Part shown: positions 22,075 through 34,497 of the stretch, piece by piece
How positions within the stretch are numbered: the first letter of the stretch is position 1
Layout: the number at the start of each line of letters is the position of its first letter
Origin: Linnemannia hyalina
Taxonomy: Eukaryota > Mortierellomycota > Mortierellomycetes > Mortierellales > Mortierellaceae
Assembly (NCBI GenBank): GCA_019671135.1
Contig: JAHRHY010000004.1
Coordinates: 2,790,001 to 2,854,000, forward strand
Length of the DNA: 64,000 nt
Reading direction: 5' to 3'
The notes under the pieces: generated by a model
Database searches by the model: none
Told to the model about the DNA's origin: nothing
What the model saw: only the letters and a program-made list of their open reading frames with translations
Translations under genes and position numbers: made by a program

Positions 22075-24488
22075 ATGAGTGTCCTTGGCAACAACAGCAA
22101 CAGGGACGACGACACAAAAGACAACACGACGCCAACATGGCATCAACAACAACAAGATCAACCCGTTGTCACCAGGATCATGAGCAATCCTGTCTCTGAC
22201 AGCGATACCCTCAACAACGACTCTCCACACCTCCACCAACCCCCGGCCGCCACCACTTCAGCAGGGGCAGAAGTAACTGGATTTTCTTCAGACCCGGAAA
22301 AGGGAAACTACAACAACAAGGACATGAGTATCCAGATTAGCAGGAGCAGTACAGATTCGACGACAACAACGGTGTTGGATCCGGTAGCGATAAAGAAGTT
22401 GAGGACCAAGATTGACTGGCGTCTGGTGCCGCTGGTTTCTGTGCTGTATTTGTGCGCTTTCTTGGACCGTGTTAATATCGGTAAGTTGCAAGGGGAAAGG
22501 AGAGGGGAGGGGCGCATGTGTTAACATGTCGACTGTTTAGTTGTTTGTGTTTGGTGCATTCCAGGACGCGATCTAGTATTTATCAATTGTCTGTGCACTC
22601 ACGCACATGCTATTCGTTTTCCTTCTCTCGTCGCCGACTTGGACATGGAACAGGAAATGCAAAGGTGGCAGGAATTGCGGTGGACTTGAAGTTGACGCCA
22701 GAAGAGTATAATTGGTCGCTATCGATCTTCTTCATTGGGTGAGTTTTTTTTTCTTGTGCTTTATCCACGTTTGCCGATCCTAACATGGATATTTGTTTTT
22801 TTCTTGGAGAACGAGGCGAAATAAACTCTAACCTCCTTACACTTTTTCGACAACCCCCCTTTCCCTTCTTTTTCCCGTCCATCCTCACGTCCATCTCCTT
22901 TCCTATCTCCATCCACTCCGCTCCATCCCTACATTCTTCTTAACTACAGATACGTCATCTTCGAAGTATTCTCAAACATGTGCTTAAAACTAGCCGGCCC
23001 CCGCCGCTGGATCTCCTTCGTCATGGTAGTCTGGGGCGGGATTATGATGTCCATGTCCGCCGTCACAAACGCCGCCGGCCTCCTCGCCGCGCGGTTCTTC
23101 CTCGGCGTAGCTGAATGTGGACTTTTCCCCGGCGTGGTTTATTTGTTCTCGCTTTGGTATACTCGGGATGAGCAGGCATTGAGGAATGGCGTGTTCTTTA
23201 GTTCGGCTACTATGGCAGGTGCTTTTGGAGGCGTGCTGGCGTGGGGTTTGGAGCAGATGGAGGGTGTTCGGGGGCTTCATGGTAAACTTCTTTTTTTTTC
23301 TTTGGGGTTTTAAAATGAAAGTTAGAACCAACAAACCCCGACCTAATACCCTTCTTATTTCACATCTATGCACCGGGATAGGCTGGCAATGGATCTTTCT
23401 GCTTGAGGGTCTCCCCACAGTCCTCCTTGCAGTCGTCGTTCTCTACTTCCTCCCCGACTTCCCCGAAACGGCCACCTTCCTAACTCCCGAAGAAAAAGAC
23501 CTAACCATCCAACGACTCCGGATCGACGCAGGACCAGCAACAGAGACAGACTTCTCATGGAAACAGTGCTGGATGGTGTTCAGGGACTGGAAGACGTATA
23601 TGCATATGACGACTTATATCTTGAGTACTATTCCTTTGTACTCATTGGCGTTCTTCTTGCCTAGTATCGTTATTGGCTTCAAACTCGAGTAAGTGTTTTT
23701 GTTTTTTGTTTTGGTCCGCTTGATCGATTAGTTTTGCTCTCGTCTTCCATTCTTGGTTGACTACAAAAATAGTATAGTGGCGCCTAACCATTCTCCTTAT
23801 CCACATATCATAATAGCCCATTGACCACACAAATCATGACGACGCCAGCATACGCAATTGCATGCATATGTACACTCATCGGCGCCTTCTCGTCCGACAG
23901 ACACCGCGAACGCGGGTTCCATTTTGCAATCCCTACAGGAGTTGCATGCATCGGATATATCCTTCTCATCGTCACAAAGGATGGCTCAACCCTCGTCCGC
24001 TACTGCTGTCTTACCCTTGCAGCGATTGGCAACTTTGCCGCCGTCCCACCCATGGTAACAATCGAGAGAGAACGAGAAAGAGTAATTGAAGAATCGGGTT
24101 CAGTACACCTTAAACCCAAACGACAACATACTAAACCCCCCCGTTTCTTGAAATACAATCACTCTCATAGGTCTCATGGTTCACATCAAATATCGGAGGA
24201 CACACGAAACGTGGCGTCGCAACAGCGGCAATTATATCCTTTGGGAACATTGGTGGCGCTATCGCGGGGCAAGTCTACCGAGCACCCGATGAAGCCAACG
24301 GGTTTGCCACAGGACATGCCATCTGTGCTGGGTGCCTGGGCGTCTCTGTGTTTTTGATCTTGACGACAAAGTATCTGTTGCATAGGGAGAATAGGAGGAG
24401 AGACCGGCTGACGAGTGAGGAGTTTGCGAAGGAGGCTGCGGGGGAGGAGTTGTGTGATCTCCACCCTGCCTGGCGTTACATGACCTAA
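22075..24488 (+). CDS. Dal5/Tna1-type MFS permease (anion:cation symporter family)
   Basis: Six exons (22075-22480, 22654-22738, 22950-23281, 23382-23688, 23817-24054, 24171-24488) join in phase to 561 aa. A long hydrophilic Ser/Thr/Gln-rich N-terminus (about 115 aa) precedes the MFS core, which begins KIDWRLVPLVSVLYLCAFLDRVNIG. The signature RFFLGVAECGLFPGVVYLFS with WYTRDEQ lies in the TM4-TM5 region, and about 12 membrane segments are present. This pattern is that of the ACS/Dal5 family (allantoate, nicotinate, pantothenate, vitamin H or small carboxylates); the substrate cannot be told from sequence. The gene ends 245 bp before the Ola1 stop codon, which faces it from the other strand, with a minisatellite between. 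Confidence 0.92.
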
Positions 24489-24550
24489 ATTGAGTGACGG
24501 AAAGATATAATGAATTCGAAAACTATACTGAAAATAATAATAACCTCACA

Positions 24551-24665
24551 TTTGAGCCATTGAACTATTGAACCATTGAAGCAGTTGAAGCAATCGAAGC
24601 AATTGGACCATTGGACCAACTGGACCAATTGAACCAATTGAGCCATTGAACCATTGAACCACTGA
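24551..24665. repeat. Degenerate 9-bp minisatellite
   Basis: About a dozen units related to ttgaaccaa / ttggaccaa / ttgaagcaa run head to tail in the spacer between the convergent MFS permease and Ola1 genes. Confidence 0.85.
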
Positions 24666-24733
24666 CTGGAATGTTATATGTATAATCTTTAATTCCTTCT
24701 TCTCTAATGCAAAAAAAACAGGCTTCCAGAAAT

Positions 24734-26636
24734 TTACTTCTTCTTGGGCTGGGCAGTAACGTTGAACTTGAAGTGAATGATATCACCGTCCTGGACAAGG
24801 TACTCACGACCCTTCTGGGCGTACTTTCCGGCAGCCTTGACAGCAGCCTCGGAGCCGAGCTCGTACAAGTCGTCGTAGCGCATGGTCTCGGCCATAATGA
24901 AACCACGCTCGAAATCAGTGTGAATGACACCGGCGGCCTGAGGGGCCTTGGTACCCTTGCGGATGGTCCAGCATCTCGACTCCATGGGGCCGGCAGTGAA
25001 GTAGTAGATCAAGTTCAAAGCACTGTATCCAGAGACGACAATCTTGGGGAGGGCCGAGACGGCTCCGATCTTCTTCAACTCCTCCTCGCGCTCAGACTCC
25101 TCCATCTCGGAGATGCGCGACTCGAGCGCACCAGAGAAGGGGATGAGGACATCGCCGGGGTTGTTAGTCTGGATCCAGGCGTGGATCTTGGCCAACCACT
25201 TGTTCTTCTTGCGGATGTAGTCGGTCTCGGACAAGTTGCACAGGTAGATGACGGGCTTGGCAGTCAACAACATGAGGGGGTTGATGACCTCGACCTCCTT
25301 GTTGGTCCAGTCTCCGGTACGGATATCCTTGTGGTCCTCAGCAACCATCTTCAACAACCTCTCGAGGATGGCCATCTCAGCCTGACGGGCACGCTCGGGG
25401 GCAGTGTTGTTCGAACCCAACTTGCCCATGGTCTTCTTGAGATCGGCAATGGCGCTCTTGATGAACTCCTCGTCCTTGAGACGGAGCTCGTGGTGGATGA
25501 CCTCGAGATCCTTGATGGGGTTGACCTCACCGTCGACGTGGATGACATCGACCTCGTCAAAAGCACGGCAGACGTGGAAGATGGCATCGACGGCACGGAC
25601 GTGGGACAAGAAGGCGTTACCGAGTCCCTCTCCGGCAGAAGCTCCCTTGACCAATCCTGCAATATCAATGACAGTCAACCAAGCGGGGATCTTGGTTGTC
25701 GACTTGTACTTCTCCATGAGGCCCTATTATTTTTTTGTTGTTCGTTGATGATTTAACATAGTTCGTTAGTTTTCTTGTTGCTCTATCATCTTGGATTGGT
25801 TTTTGGATCTGTTGTCGTAGAAACAAAGCGCTAATAGTTTTCAGGGGTAGGGAACTGAGGCTCTGTTGTTGTCAACGTACATCAAGACGAGGATCAGGAA
25901 CAGCGACGCGAGACTCCTCAGGATCTATTTATCAAATAACAGAAATGAATGTTCTTTCCAGTAAGAATCAAAAGCATAGCTTGCGAAGTGAGCAGTGCAC
26001 AGACAACGACATTAGTCGCAACGAAATAACAAGAAAGAAGGATGATCCCGGACATACCAATGGTACAGAAAGGGAAGTTCTCAGCGGGAGCCGACGAGTT
26101 GGTGATGGCGTTGAAGAAGGTCGACTTGCTATATCATGAGAAGCAGGAGAGTGTTGCAGGAGAGGCAGGAATTGGTTGTAGGCGACAAGGAAGTGAGGCG
26201 CAGAAAGGAGATAAGGAGTGGAAGAGGAAGAAGATCGAGCCGCAGTTAGCGAACACGGTTCTTTGTTATGTTGTTCATGGGTCTCCAGCCGCCCGAGATA
26301 GAACCCAGCAAGACGTCCAGGTTCAATTGCTCTATGGTCCATATTATTTATCCCAGTAGCAAATAATATCGAATAGTTCCTGTCTCTTGAATGGCATTGT
26401 CCTTCGCTTCCAATTGATTATCCTCCCTGTCGCTCATAGTTGAACGTTTGAACAAGTCTCCTCTCATTCGTCCTTGCTTGTCCTTGCACGTTCTCAACTA
26501 CAGCATCAACAGCATGAAAGAAAAATAATGAAGATGCGTACCCGACGTTGGGGAGACCGACGACACCAATCTTCAAGTTGTTGGAGGGACGACCCAAAAG
26601 GATCTTGTCTTCGGTGGCGGCCTTCTTTGGTGGCAT
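24734..26636 (-). CDS. OLA1: Obg-like ATPase Ola1 (YchF family)
   Basis: Four exons (26636-26542, 26128-26058, 25924-25881, 25723-24734) give 399 aa, close to human OLA1 (396). G1 is GLPNVGKSTFF across the first intron, the switch motif is DIAGLVKGA, and G4 is NLSE instead of NKxD, which is typical of YchF proteins that prefer ATP over GTP. A coiled-coil insertion follows (KKNKWLAKIHAW region), and the C-terminal TGS domain includes KAPQAAGVIHTDFERGF. The protein is cytosolic, binds ribosomes and translation factors, and is involved in stress responses. An open frame of 349 codons on the opposite strand (24707-25756) is only the antisense shadow of the last exon. Confidence 0.97.
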
Positions 26637-27077
26637 GATGATCTACGTCGGGAATGGAGTAAGAGGGATGGGAGAAGAAGAAATCCGTTCCTGCTCTCTA
26701 CTCGTTCTTATTCTTTGGACCAACGCAAAAAAAAATGCATCGCAGAGCAACAAAATGTAATCATGTTTTGGTGGCTTGGATCACGTGTGGAGACGTCCAT
26801 TAGTACGCTCTTTGTCAAGGAAAAAGGTTCAAGACGACATAACCAGCTCGTTATCTGTCAGTGCATGGCAAAAACATCAAGAACCATGGTCAAAGACCGA
26901 AGACAAAGAGAGATACAAAAAAAGGGTTCTTTTCCAAGCAAAAAAGCAATCAGTTCATTGTTTTTAATTGTTGTTTTTTTTTCTTTCCTTCAAATAATTT
27001 CTTATCCCAGCACAACAACTACATGTGGTCCTTTGACTCGAAAAAAAAGAGCAAGCGAGAAAATAAACGAGCTGTGT

Positions 27078-28452
27078 TTAGTATCCGAGAGCAGAGATCT
27101 TCTCCTGGACGGCAGTCAACTCGGACGACTTGGCAGAGACGGCCTTGGCACGGACGTTGGCAATAGCCTTCTTGCGCTCGTAGAAAGCCTTAGACTTGAC
27201 CTTGCGCTTCTCCTCGAGGTTGGCAACAACATCGTTGTACTTCCAGCCGACCTCGTGAGAGACACGCTTGATGGTGCAGTACTTGCGGCCGGGCTTGAGC
27301 TTGAGGACGCGGAGAGCCGAGGGGACGACCATGCGCTTCATGCGGTCATAAGGAGGGGGGACTCCCTCGAACAACTTGATGCGGTCAAGAGCGGCGGCAC
27401 CACGGGCAGTCTTGTGGGGGACCATTCCGCGGATAGCGCGGTAGAAGATGCGCGAGGGGGCACGGAAATGGAAAGCACCACGAGAGGGGTTGACAACGCA
27501 ACGCTTGCGGAGGAAAGCGTGGTACTTCACTATTTATCGTAAGGTTGCATTACAGGGAGATGGGGTCAGTGCCTGTGTTTTAGTTGGTGATAGCTGTAGT
27601 TGTTTGCCCTGTGTTGTTGGATTGTTGTTTCAATGACTGCTGGGGTGTAAGGCGTTGTTCCGGGCATGATGGAGGTAAGGAGAGAGCAAGCTATGTTGGT
27701 TGCTCTTGTCGCGTGCTGCAGTATGGTCTTAGGCAAAATGAATGCGCCGATGGAACGCATTGAACGGCGTGGGCGCAAATAAAAGGGGTGGCGAAAGAGG
27801 AGGCTCTCGAGGAAAGCATTTGAAGCTGCTTTGCAAGCATGCAACTCCCAATCGGCCCACAAAGACCTTCCGTCGACTGCACCCTTGATGTACAGTGCAA
27901 AAAAGCAAACAGAACGGTCGAAGACTGTCCGGCTGGCAATCCTGTTCTGTTGTAAGCTTCAATGTCCATGTCCCTGCCGACTGTCCTTTCTGACTCCTGC
28001 AAAGCAACCAATGGAACTACTGCACACTAATAGCAGCGACAAAAACCAAACGGAAAAAAAAATGCGTCCAAAAAGAAAGAGAAGACTTACGCTTGTTACG
28101 GAAGAAGGAACCAGAGACGTTCAACTCCTCGCAGCGGACGACAACGACACGCTGACCGGTGAGGGCCTGCTTGGCAACAATGGAGGCAAGGCGACCCAAA
28201 AGGTGGCCCTTACCGTCGATGACAACCACCTATCATAGAGACGAGTCGAAAGTGAAAGCGAGTTGGTTAGCCTCAACTTCTAAGGCGTATGGTATGGTAC
28301 TGGAGTCCTGTGGGTGAATCGGGGATCGATGAGATTTCAAGTAGGTCGGTTTGGGTTGATGATGGTAACGAACTGATTCCTTGGGACTTTGCGGTGAAGT
28401 CGATGTGGTTGATGGAATGAGTTCGTACATCCTGGCGGTCGGTTGAGGACAT
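27078..28452 (-). CDS. RPL16: 60S ribosomal protein uL13 (L13a/L16)
   Basis: Three exons (28452-28429, 28229-28091, 27529-27078) join in phase to 204 aa. The tiny first exon encodes MSSTDRQD and splices directly into [16 protein letters not shown], as expected for the family. This solves the lack of an ATG at the front of exon 2, where the codon at 28229 is GTG. The conserved core [23 protein letters not shown] and the C-terminal ALGY are present, and length matches yeast L16 (about 199 aa). It is a component of the large ribosomal subunit. Long introns near the 5' end are common in ribosomal protein genes of fungi. Confidence 0.97.
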
Positions 28453-29035
28453 CGACCATAGGTCTAGAATCAAAGATTCGCCATGGGATTCGAGGTCGAG
28501 AAAAAAAAGGTTGGCGAGCGGGATGATCGATCCTCGTAATGATGCCAGTGTACTTGTGGATAGGATCAAACGTTCGTTCGAGATCACTAGGAGCTTATTG
28601 CGTGTCGCAAGAGGCCCCAAGGTCATCATCGAGAACATAGGATCCTGGTTGACTCGAGAAGCCAAAAAAAAGGTAGCTGGTAGTAGGTTGATCCTGATTC
28701 CTGAAGGATGATGGTTGTTGGTGAATCCCAGCACTGTGAGCTTGACTCGAGTAAGATCCTCCTGCTCCTTTGCTATGCTTATGGTTTCTCTTCACAAGGA
28801 CACACCCTCCATGGTTGTTGTCTGTTGTGCAATTCTCATTACTTTTTCGAAAGTGCTCATGTTGGAAATATGCGGTAAAAAAAGAGGAGGAAAAAAATGG
28901 ATTTTGCGCCGCGGCCAATAATTTTGTGTTTGCGAACAATCCCATCACATACGATGGATTCATAATTCTATACGTCATCAATTATTTTTGACGCCACCAA
29001 ATATCTAGAAACTATGGGGCGATTTAATGCAGAAT
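28453..29035. other. Intergenic region between uL13 and the amidotransferase gene
   Basis: Holds the promoter of uL13 and the 3' end of the amidotransferase gene. No further gene or repeat is seen. Confidence 0.5.
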
Positions 29036-30138
29036 CTACGCCTTGCGGAAAAAGTCAACGATGCGAGCGGCAACAGTGGCACGGTCCAAGGTGTTATCGA
29101 CAACCTTCATCGACGCCTCATATAGCTCCTTGCTAAACGTACCATTAGCAGTCCGGGCCCTGATAAATTCTCTCATAATAGGACCAGTGAATTCGGGGTG
29201 GCCCTGGAGGGTCACAATCCTGCCGTCCTCGGAGATCATCGACTGGTTCGTCGTATGTGCCGTCGACGCCAACAGTGTGAAGCCTGCAGGCACATCATGC
29301 ACCACATCCTGATGAAGCTCTTGAATCCTCTATTTACATTGATATTGCATATAGGAACTGAGTTAGTATGGCGAAGGTAGCATCAAGGATCAAGAATGAA
29401 CAAGAACATTTCCTTTATGTGGTCAATTGACGACATACCATAGAATCTTCCTTCCAGAACTTCTTGCCCTCCTCAGTGAAGTCAGTCGAAGTCCAGCCCA
29501 ACTATAAAATAAGAACAATTGAACCATCTGTTAGAAACATATGTTTCGGTGCCTGGAAGCATGTACAACCAGCGGTTCAAGTTCTGATAGAAGACCGTAC
29601 CTCCCATCCGCGGGTGCTCTTGCCGACATTGGCTTTGAAGGCTCTCCCTATGATCTGGTGTCCAAAGCAAACTCCAACAATCTTGGGTGCCCCTTTGTCC
29701 CTAGGGAAGTTTGCGACATAGTCCACCAGCTTGTTGATCCAGGGCAAGTCGTCATATGCATTCGACGCTAGAAAGTGCAGTGACAAAGAGACAAAGAAGG
29801 TGTGAGCAACGGTTGTCTAACACAGATATATTTTCGACTCGTTGATAGTGGCCGATTGAAGGGAGGTGACACATACCACTGCCAGTGATCAAGATTCCAT
29901 CATAGTCAGAGAGATGCTCAGGGTATTTGTCCTCGCGGACATCGAAATCCTCTAGAACCAACTCTGTGTCGGGGCCAACGGTTTTTCTCTCCTTGAGTTC
30001 CTTCAAACCGTCCTGGAGAAGGTTGTTGAAGATGGCGGGGTACTCTCCGTAGGGCTCAGCAACAGCAGGGATAGGTGTTCCGCAGACGAGGAGGGCGACT
30101 CGAATAGGTGCCTTTGCATAGATGATTGATGGAACCAT
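29036..30138 (-). CDS. Class I glutamine amidotransferase-like protein
   Basis: Four exons (30138-29877, 29767-29601, 29501-29439, 29329-29036) give 261 aa. The protein is a stand-alone GATase1 domain of the GMP-synthase-like type. DYDGILITGSG is the oxyanion strand, the nucleophile elbow VGVCFGHQ places Cys at 121, and QGHPEF gives His208 and Glu210 of the triad. No synthetase domain follows, so it resembles yeast YLR126C-type proteins and bacterial gamma-glutamyl hydrolase-like enzymes that release ammonia or hydrolyse gamma-glutamyl bonds; the substrate is not known. All catalytic residues are intact. The N-terminus has no signal peptide, suggesting a cytosolic enzyme. Confidence 0.92.
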
Positions 30139-31304
30139 GGCTGTTTGTCGAAGTGGGGGTGAATGTGTGAATGTGTGAATGTGTGAATGCGAATGAGCGC
30201 TTTGTGAGGAGTGAAGTGAGGAGGTGTGAGTCAGAGAGAAGGTGTGCGTAAGGAATGAGAAAATTGAGAAGAAGAGGAATTGCGAAGCAAGAAAAGTAGG
30301 AGGCTCGGCAAGACTTTCTGTCAGCCCAGCTCAAGCAAAGGGTCACACGCCTAACCTCACCGTGGTCGCAGCGTCATGTAAACAAAGTAGCTCCGAACAG
30401 CGCCTTTGCTTAATCATATCATTCAACATTACAGAACCCCAGGAAGGTTGGCAACTCAGTAGCCCTGTTGAACATCATCCTCTTTCTTTATTCATTACCG
30501 TCCTGCTCCTGGGGATTACTGTGTAGACAAGTGCAAAAGTGAAAGAAGTGTAGCTTCCACAATTTCACGACAGAACGTCGGTGTTCAAAAAAAATAAAAA
30601 AGTTGGACTGCACACATGCATGAAAAAAACGTCTGTCCAGTGACAAAACAGCACAAACAAGGCATAGAAGGCATTTGGAAGTAAAAGGAACCACTGCAAG
30701 GGCAACAAGGCTGTAATCATTCCCAGGGGAATCATGTGATCATTTTAGAAAGTCTTCTTTTTTGTCTTTCAGCCCCAGCGCGAAACCTTTCACAGTCTGT
30801 ACCCAGGCTTCGCCGGAGGAGTATATACACTGGCTTCCGCCGTCAACTGGACTTTACTGTGTTGAGATCGACCAAGCGTATTTGCTCTATGGGACTGCAG
30901 CCAGAACAACATACGTGTATATTCATCCCAACGCCACCTTTTTTATGGGAAAATGTTTTTTGCCACCATTTTTGCTTTTGCTTTTCATCCGTGTGTTGCT
31001 TTGCCCATGGTCATGTATATCAATGGACAAAGTCTTACAACGAGAATAAAGAAAAGAGCAGAGTCAAGAAAGGATCATATCTGGCTCCATTCTTTCATTA
31101 TGAAAACATTGACTAGATTATCTAACCTTGCATTATCTATTTCTACTTCTTTGTCCCTGTTGAATGGAGTATATCAATCTTCTTTCTCCGGGTTGTTTTC
31201 TCCGTTTTTCATGTGCGACTATTCGATCGTACTGGGAAGGCTATTGAAGCCAGTGCGACAGCATTATACGCGTACGACTCGGCGTTTTCAAGCCATCTTC
31301 CAGG
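30139..31304. other. Intergenic region upstream of the amidotransferase gene
   Basis: A short gtgaatgt tandem repeat (about 30158-30190) lies just upstream of the amidotransferase ATG. The rest shows no convincing gene. Confidence 0.5.
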
Positions 31305-31577
31305 ATGGCGACCTTGATCTCTCGGTCGAGCCTACAGTCGAAGAAGAAGAAGAGGAGGAGGTTCCTCGAAGAGATCTTGGTCGCGGGCATTAATAATCTC
31401 GTACTCCTCACCCCCCTGACGGTCAATGAGATGGAAGCAGACCATAGGCACCTCAACCTCCAGGACCGCCCGGTTACATTCGAGGAACTGGAGAACGACC
31501 AAGCGGCATACGAGGACTTTGCCAGCGGCTTCATCAGCCTGAACCACTGCTCTGATAATACTTTGCGATACCGTTAA
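31305..31577 (+). CDS. Possible short gene or exon, unrecognised
   Basis: The plus frame to TAA at 31577 has strong cytosine-ending codon bias over its last 60 codons (a frame containing DRPVTFEELENDQAAYED), like genuine genes of this window. Upstream, two plus frames compete across a gaa/gag run (31336-31360), so the 5' structure is unclear. The minus strand also has an open frame here (31332-31649). I cannot name a family. A remnant exon or the end of a small multi-exon gene is possible. Confidence 0.25.
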   Translation: MATLISRSSLQSKKKKRRRFLEEILVAGINNLVLLTPLTVNEMEADHRHLNLQDRPVTFEELENDQAAYEDFASGFISLNHCSDNTLRYR

Positions 31578-32003
31578 AATATTCCTAAGGAGGGCCAAAA
31601 AAAAAAAAAAGCCCTGGCCATAAAGGACGCTATGAGCACATCCGGCCAAATGTTTGTTTCTGCCAATTAACTATAGGTGGGATAATCTGGAGAGTCTATT
31701 TCAAGAAACCACCTATGGGTATTCTGATGGTGGTGTGGGGCAGTCAAACAACAAAGTCAAATGTTAAGCTCGTCAGGCTTCAATGCTTCATTCTCATCTT
31801 CAAAGTAAGCTACTGATCAACACAGCGGAGATCAGAAGCAACATCAAACGAATTCTTGCTCATGTTCTGTATCTTTTCCTCGTGCACCAGATGCACAAAA
31901 TGCGTTCAGCTCACATTTTAAAGTACTCGTCTATCTCTTCTCTATCTACATTCTTGGTACTTATCAGCACTATCGCCACTCCGTTCTTAGATCTCGCGTC
32001 TAG

Positions 32004-34497
32004 TTACTCCTTGAACTCCTCGTGCACAGGTGAAGATGGTGCCTTTTCAGACTTAACCTTCTTCTTCTTGCCCAACAACTCCAAGGTACCATTGGCATTG
32101 AGACTGCCCCACTCGCCCGTATGGAACCAGCCATCGCTATCAATGCTCGTCGCCGTCGCATTGGGCTTCTTGTAGTATCCTTTCATCACATTAGGGCCGC
32201 GAACAAGAATCTACTCAAACCAACAACAAAAAACATCTCCCATTAGCAAACTGCAAATGCTCCTAGACCACGAATCCTTATCAATCGAGCTCCTATAGAA
32301 ATCAAACAATAGTTACCTCGCCGCGGGGGCTGGGCTGGTCGCCACTGGTATATCTTTGCTCGGGGTCGTCAAGAAGCTTGATCTCGTTACATCCGACAGG
32401 TGCGCCCAAATGAGCATCGTTCGAGTAGTCAAACATGTTGCGGCTGGTGACAATTCCAGAAGTCTCGGTCCTGCCATATGTCGCCATCACATGAATGCCC
32501 ATTGCTGCCCTAATGTACTTCAATGTCTCTGGCTTCGTGGGGTCTATCGTGGGGTGGGGTCAAATGGAGTATGTTTTAGCATAACTTTCCCTGATTCATC
32601 ACAACCTTGACTATTGCAATTCGCAGACAAGGGCAAGAGTACGTACTGGTGGTAACAACAAGATGAACTTTTCCTCCGAGTCGGCTCCTGACCTCGCCCA
32701 GTCCAATGAAATCCCACAAACTCGTTGTCGTCACGCGTCCAGCATCCAGCAGCGCCAATTTGGAAGCATACGCCTTCTTAAACGAGGATCCAGCGCCATA
32801 TGTCGTATCCAGCGCCTCGTGAATCTTTTCCAGAATAATTGGCGTACTAATTACACAAGCAGTTATTAGAAGTGTTAGGTATCAGCAATGCGATTCCTAT
32901 CCTAAGAAAGTTCTGAGAGAAATGAAATCTGGAGGTACCTGGCAAAGATAGTGGGGGTAGTAGCCTGACAATCGTGGAGGACGTTCTTCATCAACCCAGA
33001 GGGGAAGACGATCGATCCTCCAGCCATCACCATAGCACTTGTCATCCAGGTTCCGATCACATCGCCGTTGGTGAAATGAGAGAGCAGACGGTCCTTAGAG
33101 GTGAACTTTTTAGCGCCAGGCAACGATCCTGTGAATCCAGTCATAGCAGCAACCAAGTTGGCGTGTGTCAATACCACGCCCTTTGATAACTAAGTTTTGT
33201 ACAAAATTGAGGGTAGTTTTGATTAGTATTGCAGGTCTGTTAAAGAATTCTCCGTGTCCATGACGCCCAGGTGTACAAAGCAATTGGTGATTACCGAAGT
33301 TGACTTGGTATTGTAGTTGATCATTGCAATATCCGAGGGTTCTAGAAACAGCAATCGAAAAGGGCATTGTTAGAGTTTGACCCGCAAAAACCATACATAG
33401 TCAGAGTTCTGGTTCTCGAGAATTTAAAACGAACCTGGCTTAACAGCGTCCAATGCTTCCGAGGATCCACTGTACTCGACTTCCGCAAACTTAAGGATCC
33501 TGGCGCCATGCTGTGCTGCAATCCTCTTTTGCTCCTCCGAGACATAGATCGCGGCTACAAAGATGGTCTTGATACTGGAGCAGTCCTTCAAGGACTGAAG
33601 AAGTAATGGCAGAGCCTTCTGAGCGACAACAATAGCCTTCATCTTTGTCTGGTTGACAATCTCGATCAAGAGTTCGCTGCTTCTCAGGTCGTGGATGGGA
33701 ACAGCCACAAACCCGTATCTGTAAAACGCCTGCTGTGCAATGAACGACTCTATTGAATACCAATTAGAAACACGATTATGGTGAGTCGGTGTACCGGTAG
33801 GTTGTTGATGATGAATTCGCGGTGTTGCAATGAGAAAAGACCCTCTGTACCTTGAGAGTATGGGGCGTAGATTCCGACGGGAGTCTCTGTCCTGGGCTTT
33901 AACTTGGTCTCTGCGATAAATCCTGTTCCGAATCCGCCAATTCTCTTGTCAACGTGCTCTGTGAGGCAAGAACAAGAAGTGGGGTTGTGCGTCAGGTCAG
34001 TGGTTCAAAATGCTGGTCGTTTGTCGTTGAAGTTGATTTCGAGGCGAAGCCTTATTAATCGTCCATGTGTTTACCATATGATTCCTGCAAAGTGAAAAGA
34101 AAAAAAAGGCGTAAGTATCTTGTAAGCTGAATGTATAAATATCACCGTGCGCAGAAGAAACGTCTCCTGGGAAAATAGTACTTACGCCAACATAAGAAAA
34201 CTGGTTCTGGAGCATGTACATAAGGCAACGACCGGTAGAGTTGGCAGCAAGACCGTTCTGCCAGACATCGTGCAGAGTCCTGATTCTCTCAAGAGGGACC
34301 TTCACCAACGAGGATCCAGCAGGCACAGATTTGGCACGGTGAATAGCTGATTCACCCTCACCTCTGAGGGGAGCAACTGTGGCCTGTTGGTCGAGGAGGA
34401 GGGGGTGGATGTCGGGTTCGGACTTGCTGAGTTTGACGAAGGCAAGAACGGCTGCGATTGCGATCGTCAGGAGGATGGTGAGTGCGTCGACTTCCAT
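32004..34497 (-). CDS. Acyl-CoA synthetase-like protein, shortened and with degenerate P-loop motif
   Basis: Nine exons (34497-34186, 34084-34075, 33958-33851, 33749-33435, 33341-33295, 33189-32939, 32846-32647, 32543-32317, 32210-32004) join in phase to 558 aa. An N-terminal membrane helix (about residues 6-23) and the AMP-binding fold match long-chain fatty acyl-CoA synthetases (Faa type). The A5 motif YGRTE (437-441), the strand KGVVLTHANL and GWFHTGEW are present. However, the ATP-binding motif that normally reads YTSGTTGxPKGV is YNTKSTSLSKGV here (258-269), with both glycines and the proline lost. The protein stops soon after the hinge (LLGKKKK) and so lacks the mobile C-terminal domain; full-length Faa proteins have about 650-700 aa. 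It may be a pseudoenzyme. The 10-nt second exon is inferred from phase. Confidence 0.85.

Noticed and set aside
24707..25756. 349-codon open frame on the plus strand opposite Ola1
   Set aside because: It is the antisense of the codon-biased last Ola1 exon; its repetitive Leu/Val/Asp composition mirrors the real protein.
28017..28229. uL13 starting at a GTG codon
   Set aside because: An upstream 24-nt exon with ATG at 28452 splices in phase, so no non-AUG start is needed.
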